From an uncultured Chloroflexales bacterium (lineage in GTDB: Bacteria; Chloroflexota; Chloroflexia; Chloroflexales; Chloroflexaceae), in contig CALCJV010000130.1 in assembly GCA_937967405.1 (NCBI GenBank), positions 1 through 34,399 on the forward strand: a stretch of DNA of 34,399 nt, in the 5' to 3' direction. Shown piece after piece: positions 21,336 to 28,714 of the stretch (its first letter is position 1; each line of letters begins with the position of its first letter). The position numbers and the translations under genes were made by a program. The notes below the pieces were generated by a model that saw only the letters and a list, made by a program, of their open reading frames with translations, was not told the origin of the DNA and ran no database searches.

Positions 21336-21371
21336 TGCAGACGATGCAGACGATGCAGACCGTGCAGACCG
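21336..21371. repeat. Tandem 9-bp repeat, four copies
   Basis: Four contiguous 9-mers (21336-21344, 21345-21353, 21354-21362, 21363-21371) share the core TGCAGAC. The first two end in GA and the last two in CG. They lie between the cca stop and the glgE promoter. Confidence 0.8.
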
Positions 21372-21417
21372 TCCGGCGTGTGCTCCTGCGATCCAGCCGC
21401 TGTGCCGTAGTTGCTGC

Positions 21418-22929
21418 TTAGGGCCCACGTTCGTGCAAGCGAGTACGAGCGAGAGCAAGGGCTTCGGCAGTAGTGCTGATCTCACCGACGGCTTGGGCCT
21501 CGTGCAGCTCACGGATTAGCTCGCCTATTAGGACTCCCTGCGCTAGCCCTAGCTCGCGCATCAGGATGCGCCCCGTGATGATCGGCTGGGTACGTTCGGG
21601 CGGCGGCAGCAGATATTCGCGCAGGCGGGTATTCGTCCATGCCATATGATACGCCCAATCGGGCGGGCTAAGCATCGGCCCCCGCACGGCCATATGGTCG
21701 GCGAGCGCGTGCAGCAATATATCTGGCGTGGCTTCGCCGACATCGCGGTAGAAGCGTGCATAGGCTCGGGCCGAGACACTCTCCGCATCGCGCAATTGGC
21801 CGGGGCGCATGTGTTCGCGCACGATGCCGACCACAAGGGCAGTGGCACTCCGGCTCAGTTTCAGGCGACGGGCAATCTGGGCCGCAACCTCTGCGCCAAT
21901 GCCCTGATGCCCATAGAAGGTTACGCCGCCACCGGGCTTGGGCTGCTTGGTTTGCGGCTTGGCATTATCGTGCAGCAGCACCGCCAGCTTCACGAGTGCC
22001 ATTCGGGCGACACCTTGCACCGGTGCGGCGAAGTGCTGCTGCAACGGTGCGGCCAGCTCAAAGTGGCGGGGCAGATCGGGGTAGTGCTGCACCGCAACTG
22101 GTAGCTGCGGCAGGCTTAAGGGCGGCTCGGTGAGTCCGGCGAGCAGCCACTCAAGGCTGACCACTGCCTCCAGTGTGTGGGCCAAGACGGGCAGGAAGTG
22201 AATGATCGGCTGCTCGCAGTGGCGCGATGGCTCCAGTTCGGGGAAGATGTGGGTGAGCAAGCCCAGCTGATCCATAGCAATCAGGTGCGGGGCACAGGCC
22301 GGATACTCCAGCAGGCGCAGCAATTCGTCGCGCACCCGCTCGGCGGCCACGGTGCTAATCTGCGGGGCCGTCATCTGGATGGCGTGCTGCGTGGACTCAG
22401 CGATGTCCAGCTCCAGCCATGCCGCCAGCCGAAATGCACGCAGCATGCGGAGCGGGTCATCGCTGAGGCTCGCGGGATAACACAGGCGCAGGGTGCGAGC
22501 GGCAAGATCAGCGAGACCGCCGCACGGGTCAATGAAATCGGCGGGAGTGAGCGGCAACGGCGCAAGCACCCGTGCGAGCGGCAGGGCCAGCGCATTGATC
22601 GTGAAGTCGCGCAGGCACAGGTCAGCTTCAAGCTTAGCCGCTCGCAACTGCACAACATCTATGGTGAGCGCGGGCTGGGCGGATGCGGGGGGCAACACGA
22701 CCCGCCCGACACCACGCTCGGCATCGAGCAGGACGAATGCGCCGCCGAGCAGATCTGCCCATTCACGGGCTAGCCGCACGCCATCGGTCGGTACGGCCAG
22801 ATCAAGATCGGCGGGCAGTGCGCCGCGAGCCAAATCGCGGGCAGCTCCACCCACCAACCACACCGGTAGAGCCTGTGCGGTGCATGCGCGGTCAATCTGG
22901 GTTAGGGTGGTGTAGACATGGTCAGTCAT
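21418..22929 (-). CDS. cca: tRNA nucleotidyltransferase / poly(A) polymerase family (CCA-adding type)
   Basis: Likely repairs or adds the 3'-CCA end of tRNAs. The class II nucleotidyltransferase head is clear: WLVGGAARDLARG followed by ADLDLAVP (metal-binding DxD), then LCLRDFTINALAL, FIDPCGGLADL and DDPLRMLRAFR, which binds nucleotide. A C-terminal HD domain (LAVLLHDNAKP and a following GHQGIGAEVA) is present, as in many bacterial Cca proteins. Sequence alone cannot separate CCA-adding from A-adding, CC-adding or poly(A) polymerase forms. The start is put at ATG 22929 (503 aa) rather than 22959, because an extended -10 box ends exactly 6 nt before it, implying a leaderless mRNA. No Shine-Dalgarno sequence is visible. 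Confidence 0.88.
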   Translation of the reverse strand: MTDHVYTTLTQIDRACTAQALPVWLVGGAARDLARGALPADLDLAVPTDGVRLAREWADLLGGAFVLLDAERGVGRVVLPPASAQPALTIDVVQLRAAKLEADLCLRDFTINALALPLARVLAPLPLTPADFIDPCGGLADLAARTLRLCYPASLSDDPLRMLRAFRLAAWLELDIAESTQHAIQMTAPQISTVAAERVRDELLRLLEYPACAPHLIAMDQLGLLTHIFPELEPSRHCEQPIIHFLPVLAHTLEAVVSLEWLLAGLTEPPLSLPQLPVAVQHYPDLPRHFELAAPLQQHFAAPVQGVARMALVKLAVLLHDNAKPQTKQPKPGGGVTFYGHQGIGAEVAAQIARRLKLSRSATALVVGIVREHMRPGQLRDAESVSARAYARFYRDVGEATPDILLHALADHMAVRGPMLSPPDWAYHMAWTNTRLREYLLPPPERTQPIITGRILMRELGLAQGVLIGELIRELHEAQAVGEISTTAEALALARTRLHERGP

Positions 22930-22935
22930 AGGTAT

Positions 22936-22944
22936 ATGATACCA
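22936..22944 (-). promoter_or_regulatory. Extended -10 promoter giving a leaderless cca mRNA
   Basis: On the minus strand TGG-TATCAT (TATCAT at 22936-22941) matches the TGn extended -10 pattern. Six nucleotides follow before ATG at 22929, so +1 would fall on the A of the start codon. The -35 region is not consensus. Confidence 0.5.
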
Positions 22945-23009
22945 TACGCACCTGCCCAACGCCGGTCATCCGCTCTCTGCCGGACGTGGGGCAGTCGTCA
23001 CGTCACCCA

Positions 23010-24221
23010 CTACTTCTTCACGCCACCTTTGCCAGCCAGCGTCAGGGTCGTGCCACTCAGTACGCTGCTCTGAAAGCTGAAGGTTGTTTTGCGCTTTTCA
23101 GCATGCACTTCAAAGGCGAGTTCGATCAAGCGATCCAGCACCTGTGTTGGGGTCAGCCCACTGGCTGACCAAAGGTAGAACGAGAAGGAGCCGGGGATGG
23201 TGTTGAACTCATTCAGGTAAACGGTGTTGGTCTGCGGATCAACCAAGAAATCTACCCGCGCCAAGCCGCGACAGTTCATCGCCCGGAAGGCGGTAATCCC
23301 CAGCTGTTGGATGTGGTGGGTGAGTTCGTCGGAGATGGGCGCGGGGATGCGTCGGTCAGCACTCTTCGTGCCGATCAAGCCACCGCCCGCACGGAGATAT
23401 TTGTCGTCGAAGTTGAGAAATTCATTCCACGAGACGGGCTGCTCACACACCGAGGCGATTGGCTCATCGTTGCCCATAATCGCGCAGTTGATCTCCATCG
23501 CCTGTGCCACGGCCTGCTCCACCAGAATGCGACTATCGTAGGCTTGGGCCACCTCCATCGCCTCGCGCAGCTGGGCGGGCGTGGTAGCTTTGCTAATGCC
23601 GATGCTCGAACCGAGATTGGCCGGCTTGACGAATACGGGCAGCCCTAGCGTAGCCTGCACCCGCTCCAGCACCTGCTCAGGCTGGCGTTCCCACTCGCGC
23701 CGCGTACACCAAACGTAGGCGACCGTCGGGATGGCATGCGCCTTCAGCACGGCTTTGGTCATAATCTTGTCCATCCCCACCGCCGCACCCACTACGCCGG
23801 AGCCGACATACGGAATACCCGCCATTTCGAGTACGCCTTGCAGGGTTCCATCCTCACCATATGTGCCGTGTACAACTGGAATCGCCACATCCACCGGAAT
23901 AATTTCGGTGCGTGAGAACCACCCACTCACCGGCGGGTTGAGCAGTCCGGCGATGTTCGCATCGGGCGGGAGCGCAATCCGGCTTTCGTGCGTACCAGCT
24001 TCGATCAAGCGGCGATGGAAAGCAAGATCGGCGGTGGCATTGCCCGTGAACAGTTGCATATTGGTATACCACGCGCCATTGCGGGTAATGTAGATCGGGA
24101 TTACCTCATAGCGGCGTTTGTCCAGTGCCGCCATCACTTGATGGGCCGTGATGATCGAGACATCATGCTCCACCGAGCGACTGCCATAGATCACTGCGAC
24201 ACGCTGTTGGGTTGCTGCCAT
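23010..24221 (-). CDS. ddl: D-alanine--D-alanine ligase
   Basis: ATP-grasp enzyme that joins two D-alanines for the peptidoglycan stem. Motifs (403 aa from ATG 24221): VAVIYGSRSVEHDVS at 8-22, HGTYGEDGTLQGVLE near 119-132, the ATP-binding KPANLGSSIGISKA at 199-212, omega-loop lysine-tyrosine K274-Y275 in DDKYLRAGGG, and the metal-binding NEFNTIPG at 337-344. Retention of the KY pair favours D-Ala-D-Ala over D-Ala-D-Lac synthesis, based on family knowledge. ATG 24221 directly precedes the conserved N-terminus and has GAGG upstream; in-frame starts at 24242 and 24287 would add unconserved residues, and the latter would overlap murF. It follows murF after 28 nt in the same operon. Confidence 0.96.
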   Translation of the reverse strand: MAATQQRVAVIYGSRSVEHDVSIITAHQVMAALDKRRYEVIPIYITRNGAWYTNMQLFTGNATADLAFHRRLIEAGTHESRIALPPDANIAGLLNPPVSGWFSRTEIIPVDVAIPVVHGTYGEDGTLQGVLEMAGIPYVGSGVVGAAVGMDKIMTKAVLKAHAIPTVAYVWCTRREWERQPEQVLERVQATLGLPVFVKPANLGSSIGISKATTPAQLREAMEVAQAYDSRILVEQAVAQAMEINCAIMGNDEPIASVCEQPVSWNEFLNFDDKYLRAGGGLIGTKSADRRIPAPISDELTHHIQQLGITAFRAMNCRGLARVDFLVDPQTNTVYLNEFNTIPGSFSFYLWSASGLTPTQVLDRLIELAFEVHAEKRKTTFSFQSSVLSGTTLTLAGKGGVKK

Positions 24222-24249
24222 TGGGCCTTGCCTCGCTTCCATATACTGC

Positions 24250-25932
24250 TTATGCCGCCACCAGTTCATAGGTGTCGGGCAGGTCATTCAACAGGAGAAT
24301 TGCATCGCCCGCGTGGGTGATGCGATGCAGATGGGCAATGCCCGCCTGCAATGAATCAACTTGGAGAATCCGCTCCGGCGCAAAGCCGGCCTGCACTAGC
24401 CCATCGCGCATGGGATCGGTGCGCGTGGCTGCGCCCACAAGGATCGCGTAATCACACGCCGTTGCCGCCGCCATGCCCAATTTGCGGTTCTCCTCAGCCT
24501 CGATAGCACCCAGCTCAATGAAGCCGGGGGTCACCAGAATGCGTTGCCCCTGCGTAAACATACGCAGAACATCAAGAGCGTTGCGTGCGCCTACCGGATT
24601 GGAGTTGTAGGCATCATCAAGGATAATGGTGCCGCCTGTGCCCCGCTTTAGCTCTAGCCGGTGCGGGGTTGGCTCAAGGCGGCTGATCGCCCGCGCTACG
24701 TCGGCGAGCGGCACGCCACAGTGCAGCGCAACGGTTGCGGCTGCCAAGATGTTGGAGACGGTGTGCAGCCCCAAGAGGCGCGTCTGCACCGCCACGCACT
24801 CGCCCGTCGGGGCGTAGGTTAGGGTGAAGCGTGTGCCCTGCGCCGAAACGTGCACCTCATCAGCATGGGTGGTCAGTTCATTGTGGTGCTGGCGAAAGCC
24901 ATACAGGGCAACCGGCACATGCGTCGTCTGCTGGGCAAGGGCGTAGGCTCGTTCGTCATCCGCATTAAAGACGGCCAGTCCATCAGCGGGCAAGGTACTC
25001 ATAATCTCGTATTTGGCTCTCGCAACATGCTCGACCGTCCCGAAACGTTCGAGGTGCTGGGGCCCTATCGCCGTAATCACGCCAACCTGCGGGCGCACCA
25101 GCTGCACAATACTGGCAATCTCACCGGTGGTGTATGCGCCTGCTTCAACCACAAAGTAGTCGTGCTGGGGCTGTACATCGCCACGATTGATGATCTTGCA
25201 GATACCCATCAGGGTATTGTAGCTCTGCGGTGATTTGACCACGTTGTAGCGCATCGCCAGCATCGCGGCGAGGATGTCTTTGGTGCTCGTTTTGCCATAG
25301 CTACCCGTAATCGCCAGTGCCACGGCTTTGCGCTGATCGAGCACGGCTCGCGCCATACGAGCATACTTGGCCCGCATCGCTGCCTCGAATGGTGCTAGCA
25401 GGAGATTGGCTAGCACCAGTGCCAGCGGCGTGAGCAGCACCCCCAACGACACCGTCATACCGAGATTGTCTGCGATGCTGCGCTGGCTGGTGGGGAGCGG
25501 CGCAGGCACGAGCCATGCCCCACCCTGCGCGAGATACCACAGCAGGTAGAGCGACGGCAGCAGCAGTTGCACCGCCAGTGTCACGGCAAGGATGCGTTTG
25601 ACACGGTCGGTGTAGACGAGCGGCTTTTTGATCTGGGTTTTGCGGCGGCGCGTCAGCCCTAGCAAAACCGCCCCCGCCATGAGCCACAGCCCCCCCAACA
25701 GCAGGCTCCCCATCGCCGTGCCGGCCGTGAGCGAGTCAAGGACGAAACTGAGCAGCCACAGGGCGAGGGTGAGCAGGATGGGCAGGCGCAGAAAGAAGCC
25801 CGCTTGCTGCCGGGCCCAGCGCAAGAAGCGGCGGTTGTCGTACTCCTCGATCTGGAAGAACTGCATCAGGCGGCGGTCAAGCTCCAGCGCAAGTGCGCCC
25901 CACACGCCGATCACCAGCAGCAAGAGCAGCAT
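24250..25932 (-). CDS. murF: Membrane-anchored MurF-type Mur ligase
   Basis: Probable UDP-MurNAc-tripeptide:D-Ala-D-Ala ligase. Residues 1-185 carry about five hydrophobic segments (about 1-16, 47-68, 72-93, 112-134, 158-180) instead of the usual soluble MurF uridine-binding domain. They include the motif EEYDNRRFLRW at 30-40. The Mur ligase core follows: P-loop ITGSYGKTSTK at 208-218, the FVVEAGAYTTGEIA motif near 260, VITAIGPQHLERFG, and a C-terminal domain with ILDDAYNSNP, which strongly resembles MurF. It is immediately followed by ddl, which makes its substrate, supporting the assignment. It starts 3 nt after the preceding hydrolase stop. Alternatives are a MurT-like or other membrane Mur ligase of different specificity. 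Confidence 0.82.
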   Translation of the reverse strand: MLLLLLVIGVWGALALELDRRLMQFFQIEEYDNRRFLRWARQQAGFFLRLPILLTLALWLLSFVLDSLTAGTAMGSLLLGGLWLMAGAVLLGLTRRRKTQIKKPLVYTDRVKRILAVTLAVQLLLPSLYLLWYLAQGGAWLVPAPLPTSQRSIADNLGMTVSLGVLLTPLALVLANLLLAPFEAAMRAKYARMARAVLDQRKAVALAITGSYGKTSTKDILAAMLAMRYNVVKSPQSYNTLMGICKIINRGDVQPQHDYFVVEAGAYTTGEIASIVQLVRPQVGVITAIGPQHLERFGTVEHVARAKYEIMSTLPADGLAVFNADDERAYALAQQTTHVPVALYGFRQHHNELTTHADEVHVSAQGTRFTLTYAPTGECVAVQTRLLGLHTVSNILAAATVALHCGVPLADVARAISRLEPTPHRLELKRGTGGTIILDDAYNSNPVGARNALDVLRMFTQGQRILVTPGFIELGAIEAEENRKLGMAAATACDYAILVGAATRTDPMRDGLVQAGFAPERILQVDSLQAGIAHLHRITHAGDAILLLNDLPDTYELVAA

Positions 25933-25935
25933 CGG

Positions 25936-26775
25936 TTAGTCCTTCAGGAACTCAGCGAGGATGCGCGTGAAACGGGGGAGCTGTTCAAGGTAGGCAAAGT
26001 GACCGGAGCCATACAGGATCACCAGCCCGCTATCGGCGATCAGGCTTTCGAGGATGCGGGCTTGCTTGAGTGGGGTTTCGGTATCCTGATCACCCCACAC
26101 CAGCAGCGTTGGGTGGGTGATCTGGGCGGCATACTCGCGCAAGTCCTGCTCGATCACCTTGACAAATGTCTCGCGCAAGATGCCCGCTTCGAGGTAGTCT
26201 TTGGATGCCACCCGTGCGCGTATCTGATCACCAATGCCCGCCAAGCCGGGCAAGCGGAAGATGGCTTTGCCGAGCTTGGTAGCCGTGCGACGCAGCAGCG
26301 AGGGCGAATCGGTGCGGATGCCAGCGGCACTGACCAGCACCAGTCGCTTGACGAGATCAGGGCGGGTGGCGGCGAGGATCAGCGCAACACGCCCCCCAAA
26401 GGAGTGGGCGATGATGTTGCTAGGAGCAAACGCAAGGCTCTCGATCAGGGCGATCAGGGTTTCGGTATAGTCGGGCACGCCCCATGCACTGGGCGGTGGG
26501 CTGCTGCGCCCAAAGCCGGGGAAATCTACCACCAAGACCTGAAAGCCGCGTTCGAGCAGAGCAGCCGTGACTGGTCGCCACGACTCGATGCTGCCCCCCC
26601 AGCCGTGCAACAGCAGAGCGCGACGTGGGGGCAATGCCGGATCGGGCTGCGCGGGCTGCCCAATGATATAGTGAAACTGCACCCCATTGATTGGCAGGGC
26701 TGCTTCGGTAAAAGTTGCTGTGCCGACCGACACGGCAGGCGATGTTGATTCTGGTGGTGCTACTGGTTGCATCAA
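25936..26775 (-). CDS. Alpha/beta hydrolase
   Basis: Soluble 279-aa serine hydrolase of unknown substrate. Motifs: oxyanion LLLHGWGGSIESW, nucleophile elbow AHSFGGR, acid in LVWGDQDTETP and histidine in GSGHFAYLEQLPRF, so a complete triad is present. It resembles the broad family of carboxylesterase, haloperoxidase and C-C hydrolase proteins. There are two adjacent ATGs (26775 and 26772) and no strong ribosome-binding site. The stop is only 3 nt from the murF start, so it is very likely co-transcribed with murF and ddl, and a role in envelope metabolism can be suspected but not shown. Confidence 0.85.
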   Translation of the reverse strand: MMQPVAPPESTSPAVSVGTATFTEAALPINGVQFHYIIGQPAQPDPALPPRRALLLHGWGGSIESWRPVTAALLERGFQVLVVDFPGFGRSSPPPSAWGVPDYTETLIALIESLAFAPSNIIAHSFGGRVALILAATRPDLVKRLVLVSAAGIRTDSPSLLRRTATKLGKAIFRLPGLAGIGDQIRARVASKDYLEAGILRETFVKVIEQDLREYAAQITHPTLLVWGDQDTETPLKQARILESLIADSGLVILYGSGHFAYLEQLPRFTRILAEFLKD

Positions 26776-27079
26776 TTTTCTTGGCTAGCTCGGCTTGGTA
26801 AGCGGCATAAGTACATCACCCATACGCTTCACAGGCATGGGGTAGGCTAGATCGTGCGCTTGGCGCAAACGGTCATACCTTAGCATACCTATCACTTTTT
26901 TTCAACTGCGTGCGGTGGTAAGCCGTCGCAGGGGGCCCAGCTTCTGCACTCCCCGTGCTGGTGCACAGAACCGCCGGCCGGTCTGCCCCCAGCCACGAAC
27001 TCAATCTGGCGGACACCCATCCTGTCCGGCTCCCAACACAGCCAAGCGATTGCCCGCCTGTGCCCACACACGTACCCCT
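26776..27079. other. 304-nt gap with nested GC-rich inverted repeats
   Basis: No credible gene is visible here. On the plus strand GGGGGC (26931-26936) can pair with GCCCCC (26985-26990), enclosing TTCTGCAC (26942-26949) opposite GTGCACAGAA (26961-26970). Next to it CTGCG (26906-26910) faces CGCAG (26927-26931). CGGACA/TGTCCG also flank 27010-27028. A run of seven T on the plus strand lies near 26896. These may be 3' structure of the RDD gene transcript or an unrecognised small RNA. A -35-like TTGAAA is seen on the minus strand, but no convincing -10 for the hydrolase. Confidence 0.35.
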
Positions 27080-27886
27080 TCATGCCTCATGCTGCATGTG
27101 TTTTCGCCGATAGTCTAGCTCGACCCGCTCAAGGAACTTTTCGTAGTGTTGCGGCTGTACCGTAAGCTGTAAGCGTGCACTGAGCGTGGTTGCCAGTTGG
27201 GCCGCCAACTCGGTGCGGCTGAGTTGGCTGAGCTGGCGGCGGCGGTGGAGAAAGGTTTGCACGAGGGCGTAGTCTTCCGGCTGCACCACCTGTATCTGGG
27301 CCAACAGGGGAACATGGGCGAACTGCGGCGGGATTGGTGGCGGGGCGGGGAGCGGCGCAGGCGTTGGGGGCTGCAACAGCATCTGAAGTGAGATTGGCTG
27401 AGCTTCTTTGACAACCAGTGTCCCCGCCACCAGATCACCCAAGCGGCGGGCTTGCCCATCCACAAACATTGTGAGTACGCCCACGCCGTAAAAGAGCGGC
27501 AGGAAATCAATCACCCGCACGAGGTTGCGGATCGCCGCCGCGTTGAAGGTCAGCGGGCGACCACCGCCCTGCACCACCCGCAGGCGCAGCAGCCGCTTGC
27601 CCGGCGATTGGCCATTCCACACCAGCTCGAAGTAGAGGTAGTAGCCCCACAGCAACGCAAAGCCCAATATGCTGCCAATCGCCACAATGATACTAGCTGA
27701 CACACTAACGATGCCCTCCAGCAGCCCCGCCAATAGCCCCAAGCCAAGCCACAGCAGCCCTTGCAGCAGGATAATCAAAGTGCTATCCAGCGTTGCCGCG
27801 AGAAAGCGCGTGCCAATGCCAGCCAGCTCATAATCGAAGGTGATGTTCTCTGGCGTATCTACCGTGTAGCGATGGTCAAGCGTCAC
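27080..27886 (-). CDS. RDD-family membrane protein
   Basis: Integral membrane protein of the RDD family (268 aa). The family arginine-aspartate signature appears early in GIGTRFLAATLDSTLI (about 26-41). Hydrophobic helices lie near 34-60, 62-85 and 125-145. The loop motif GQSPGKRLLRLRVV (about 92-105) and the RRLGDLVAGTLVV motif (about 147-159) are typical. A proline-rich linker (about 170-190) leads to a soluble helical tail with many Q and R residues. Start codon GTG 27886 overlaps the stop of the upstream phosphatase gene (GTGA), so the two are coupled. Some RDD proteins have been linked to ion transport, but the function here is unknown. Confidence 0.88.
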   Translation of the reverse strand: MTLDHRYTVDTPENITFDYELAGIGTRFLAATLDSTLIILLQGLLWLGLGLLAGLLEGIVSVSASIIVAIGSILGFALLWGYYLYFELVWNGQSPGKRLLRLRVVQGGGRPLTFNAAAIRNLVRVIDFLPLFYGVGVLTMFVDGQARRLGDLVAGTLVVKEAQPISLQMLLQPPTPAPLPAPPPIPPQFAHVPLLAQIQVVQPEDYALVQTFLHRRRQLSQLSRTELAAQLATTLSARLQLTVQPQHYEKFLERVELDYRRKHMQHEA

Positions 27887-28563
27887 GCCGACTCCTCTAG
27901 CTCGGCATCGTCAGGATAGGCTGAAACGAGCGTGCCGGTTACATCCTGCACGGCGAGATGCTGCACATCATTGAAGCGCACCACGCGCCGTTGACTCGCG
28001 CTGATCTCGATCACGCTGATTGACGTGTTGCCGATATGATCACGCGGGAGCGGCGGCTGATCAGATGCAGCTTGGATGTAGTTGGTGATGGCTCGCACGA
28101 CACCGCCGTGCGTGACGAAGGCCAGCGTATGCCCCAAATGCTGGGCGAGCATCGCTTCCATCACCGCGATGACACGCTGGAAGAAAGCCGCTGAGGTTTC
28201 GCCACCACCGCGTGAGACATCATGCCCAGCCGCAAGCAAGCGCATCTCCTCTGGAAAGCGAACTTCGATCTCGCTTCGGGTTAGCCCACTCCACGCCCCC
28301 ACATCAATCTCGCGCAGGGGCGGCAACATCTGCACTGGAAGATGCAGCAGCGCACCAATTTGCCACGCCGTCTGGTAAGCTCGCGCCAAGTCGCTGCTGT
28401 AGATTGCATCAAACTGAACCCCCTCCGCCTGAAGCTGCTGGGCGACGAGTTGGGCTTGGCGCAGGCCGCGCTGGTTGAGCGGGATGTCGGCGTGCCCCTG
28501 CCAGCGATGGCTTGCGTTCCAATCGGTCTCACCGTGCCGGATCAAATAGAGCGTGGTTTTCAC
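27883..28563 (-). CDS. Histidine phosphatase superfamily (phosphoglycerate mutase-like) protein
   Basis: Cytosolic phosphatase or mutase of the branch-1 histidine phosphatase family, 226 aa. The phosphohistidine motif LIRHGETDWN is at the N-terminus, followed by a WQGHADIPLNQRG region, the REIDVGAWSGLT motif typical of CobC/PhoE/GpmB-like proteins, and the second histidine in FVTHGGVVRAI. Substrate cannot be named; alpha-ribazole-phosphatase-like and general phosphatase roles are both possible. GTG 28563 is chosen because AAGGAGA lies just upstream (28569-28575) and it directly precedes the conserved TLYLIRHGE strand. An in-frame TTG at 28590 is less likely. It overlaps the RDD gene by 4 nt. 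Confidence 0.88.
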   Translation of the reverse strand: MKTTLYLIRHGETDWNASHRWQGHADIPLNQRGLRQAQLVAQQLQAEGVQFDAIYSSDLARAYQTAWQIGALLHLPVQMLPPLREIDVGAWSGLTRSEIEVRFPEEMRLLAAGHDVSRGGGETSAAFFQRVIAVMEAMLAQHLGHTLAFVTHGGVVRAITNYIQAASDQPPLPRDHIGNTSISVIEISASQRRVVRFNDVQHLAVQDVTGTLVSAYPDDAELEESA

Positions 28564-28627
28564 CCGTTTCTCCTTCGTATGCCCGATCAATCAGGGTATG
28601 CCGTTAGGGTGTGCCGCTTGCCCACAC

Positions 28628-28655
28628 TTGACCCCTGTGCAAGCTGCGCTACAAT
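28628..28655 (+). promoter_or_regulatory. Promoter of murE
   Basis: TTGACC (28628-28633) and TACAAT (28650-28655) are separated by 16 bp. The predicted start is near 28662, giving a leader of about 53 nt. It lies between divergent genes. Confidence 0.65.
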
Positions 28656-28714
28656 ACTATTCTAAACGAAAACACGCCGACACGAAAGCATGCCTGTGCA
28701 GAAAGAAGCACCTC

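Noticed and set aside
21336..21371. CRISPR-like array
   Set aside because: The units are 9 bp and contiguous with no spacers, so this is a simple tandem repeat.
23010..24221. Possible D-Ala-D-Lac ligase (vancomycin-resistance type)
   Set aside because: The omega-loop Lys-Tyr pair of D-Ala-D-Ala ligases is kept and no vanH- or vanX-like gene is adjacent.
25804..26748. Open frame of about 314 codons on the plus strand opposite murF and the alpha/beta hydrolase
   Set aside because: It spans two convincing genes on the other strand, shows low-complexity Gln/Gly/Ala-rich composition and no domain signature.
26776..27079. tRNA or signal-recognition-particle RNA in the structured gap
   Set aside because: I found no T-loop GTTCGA-type box, no acceptor/CCA pattern and no conserved SRP GGAAG/AGCAGCC apical motif.
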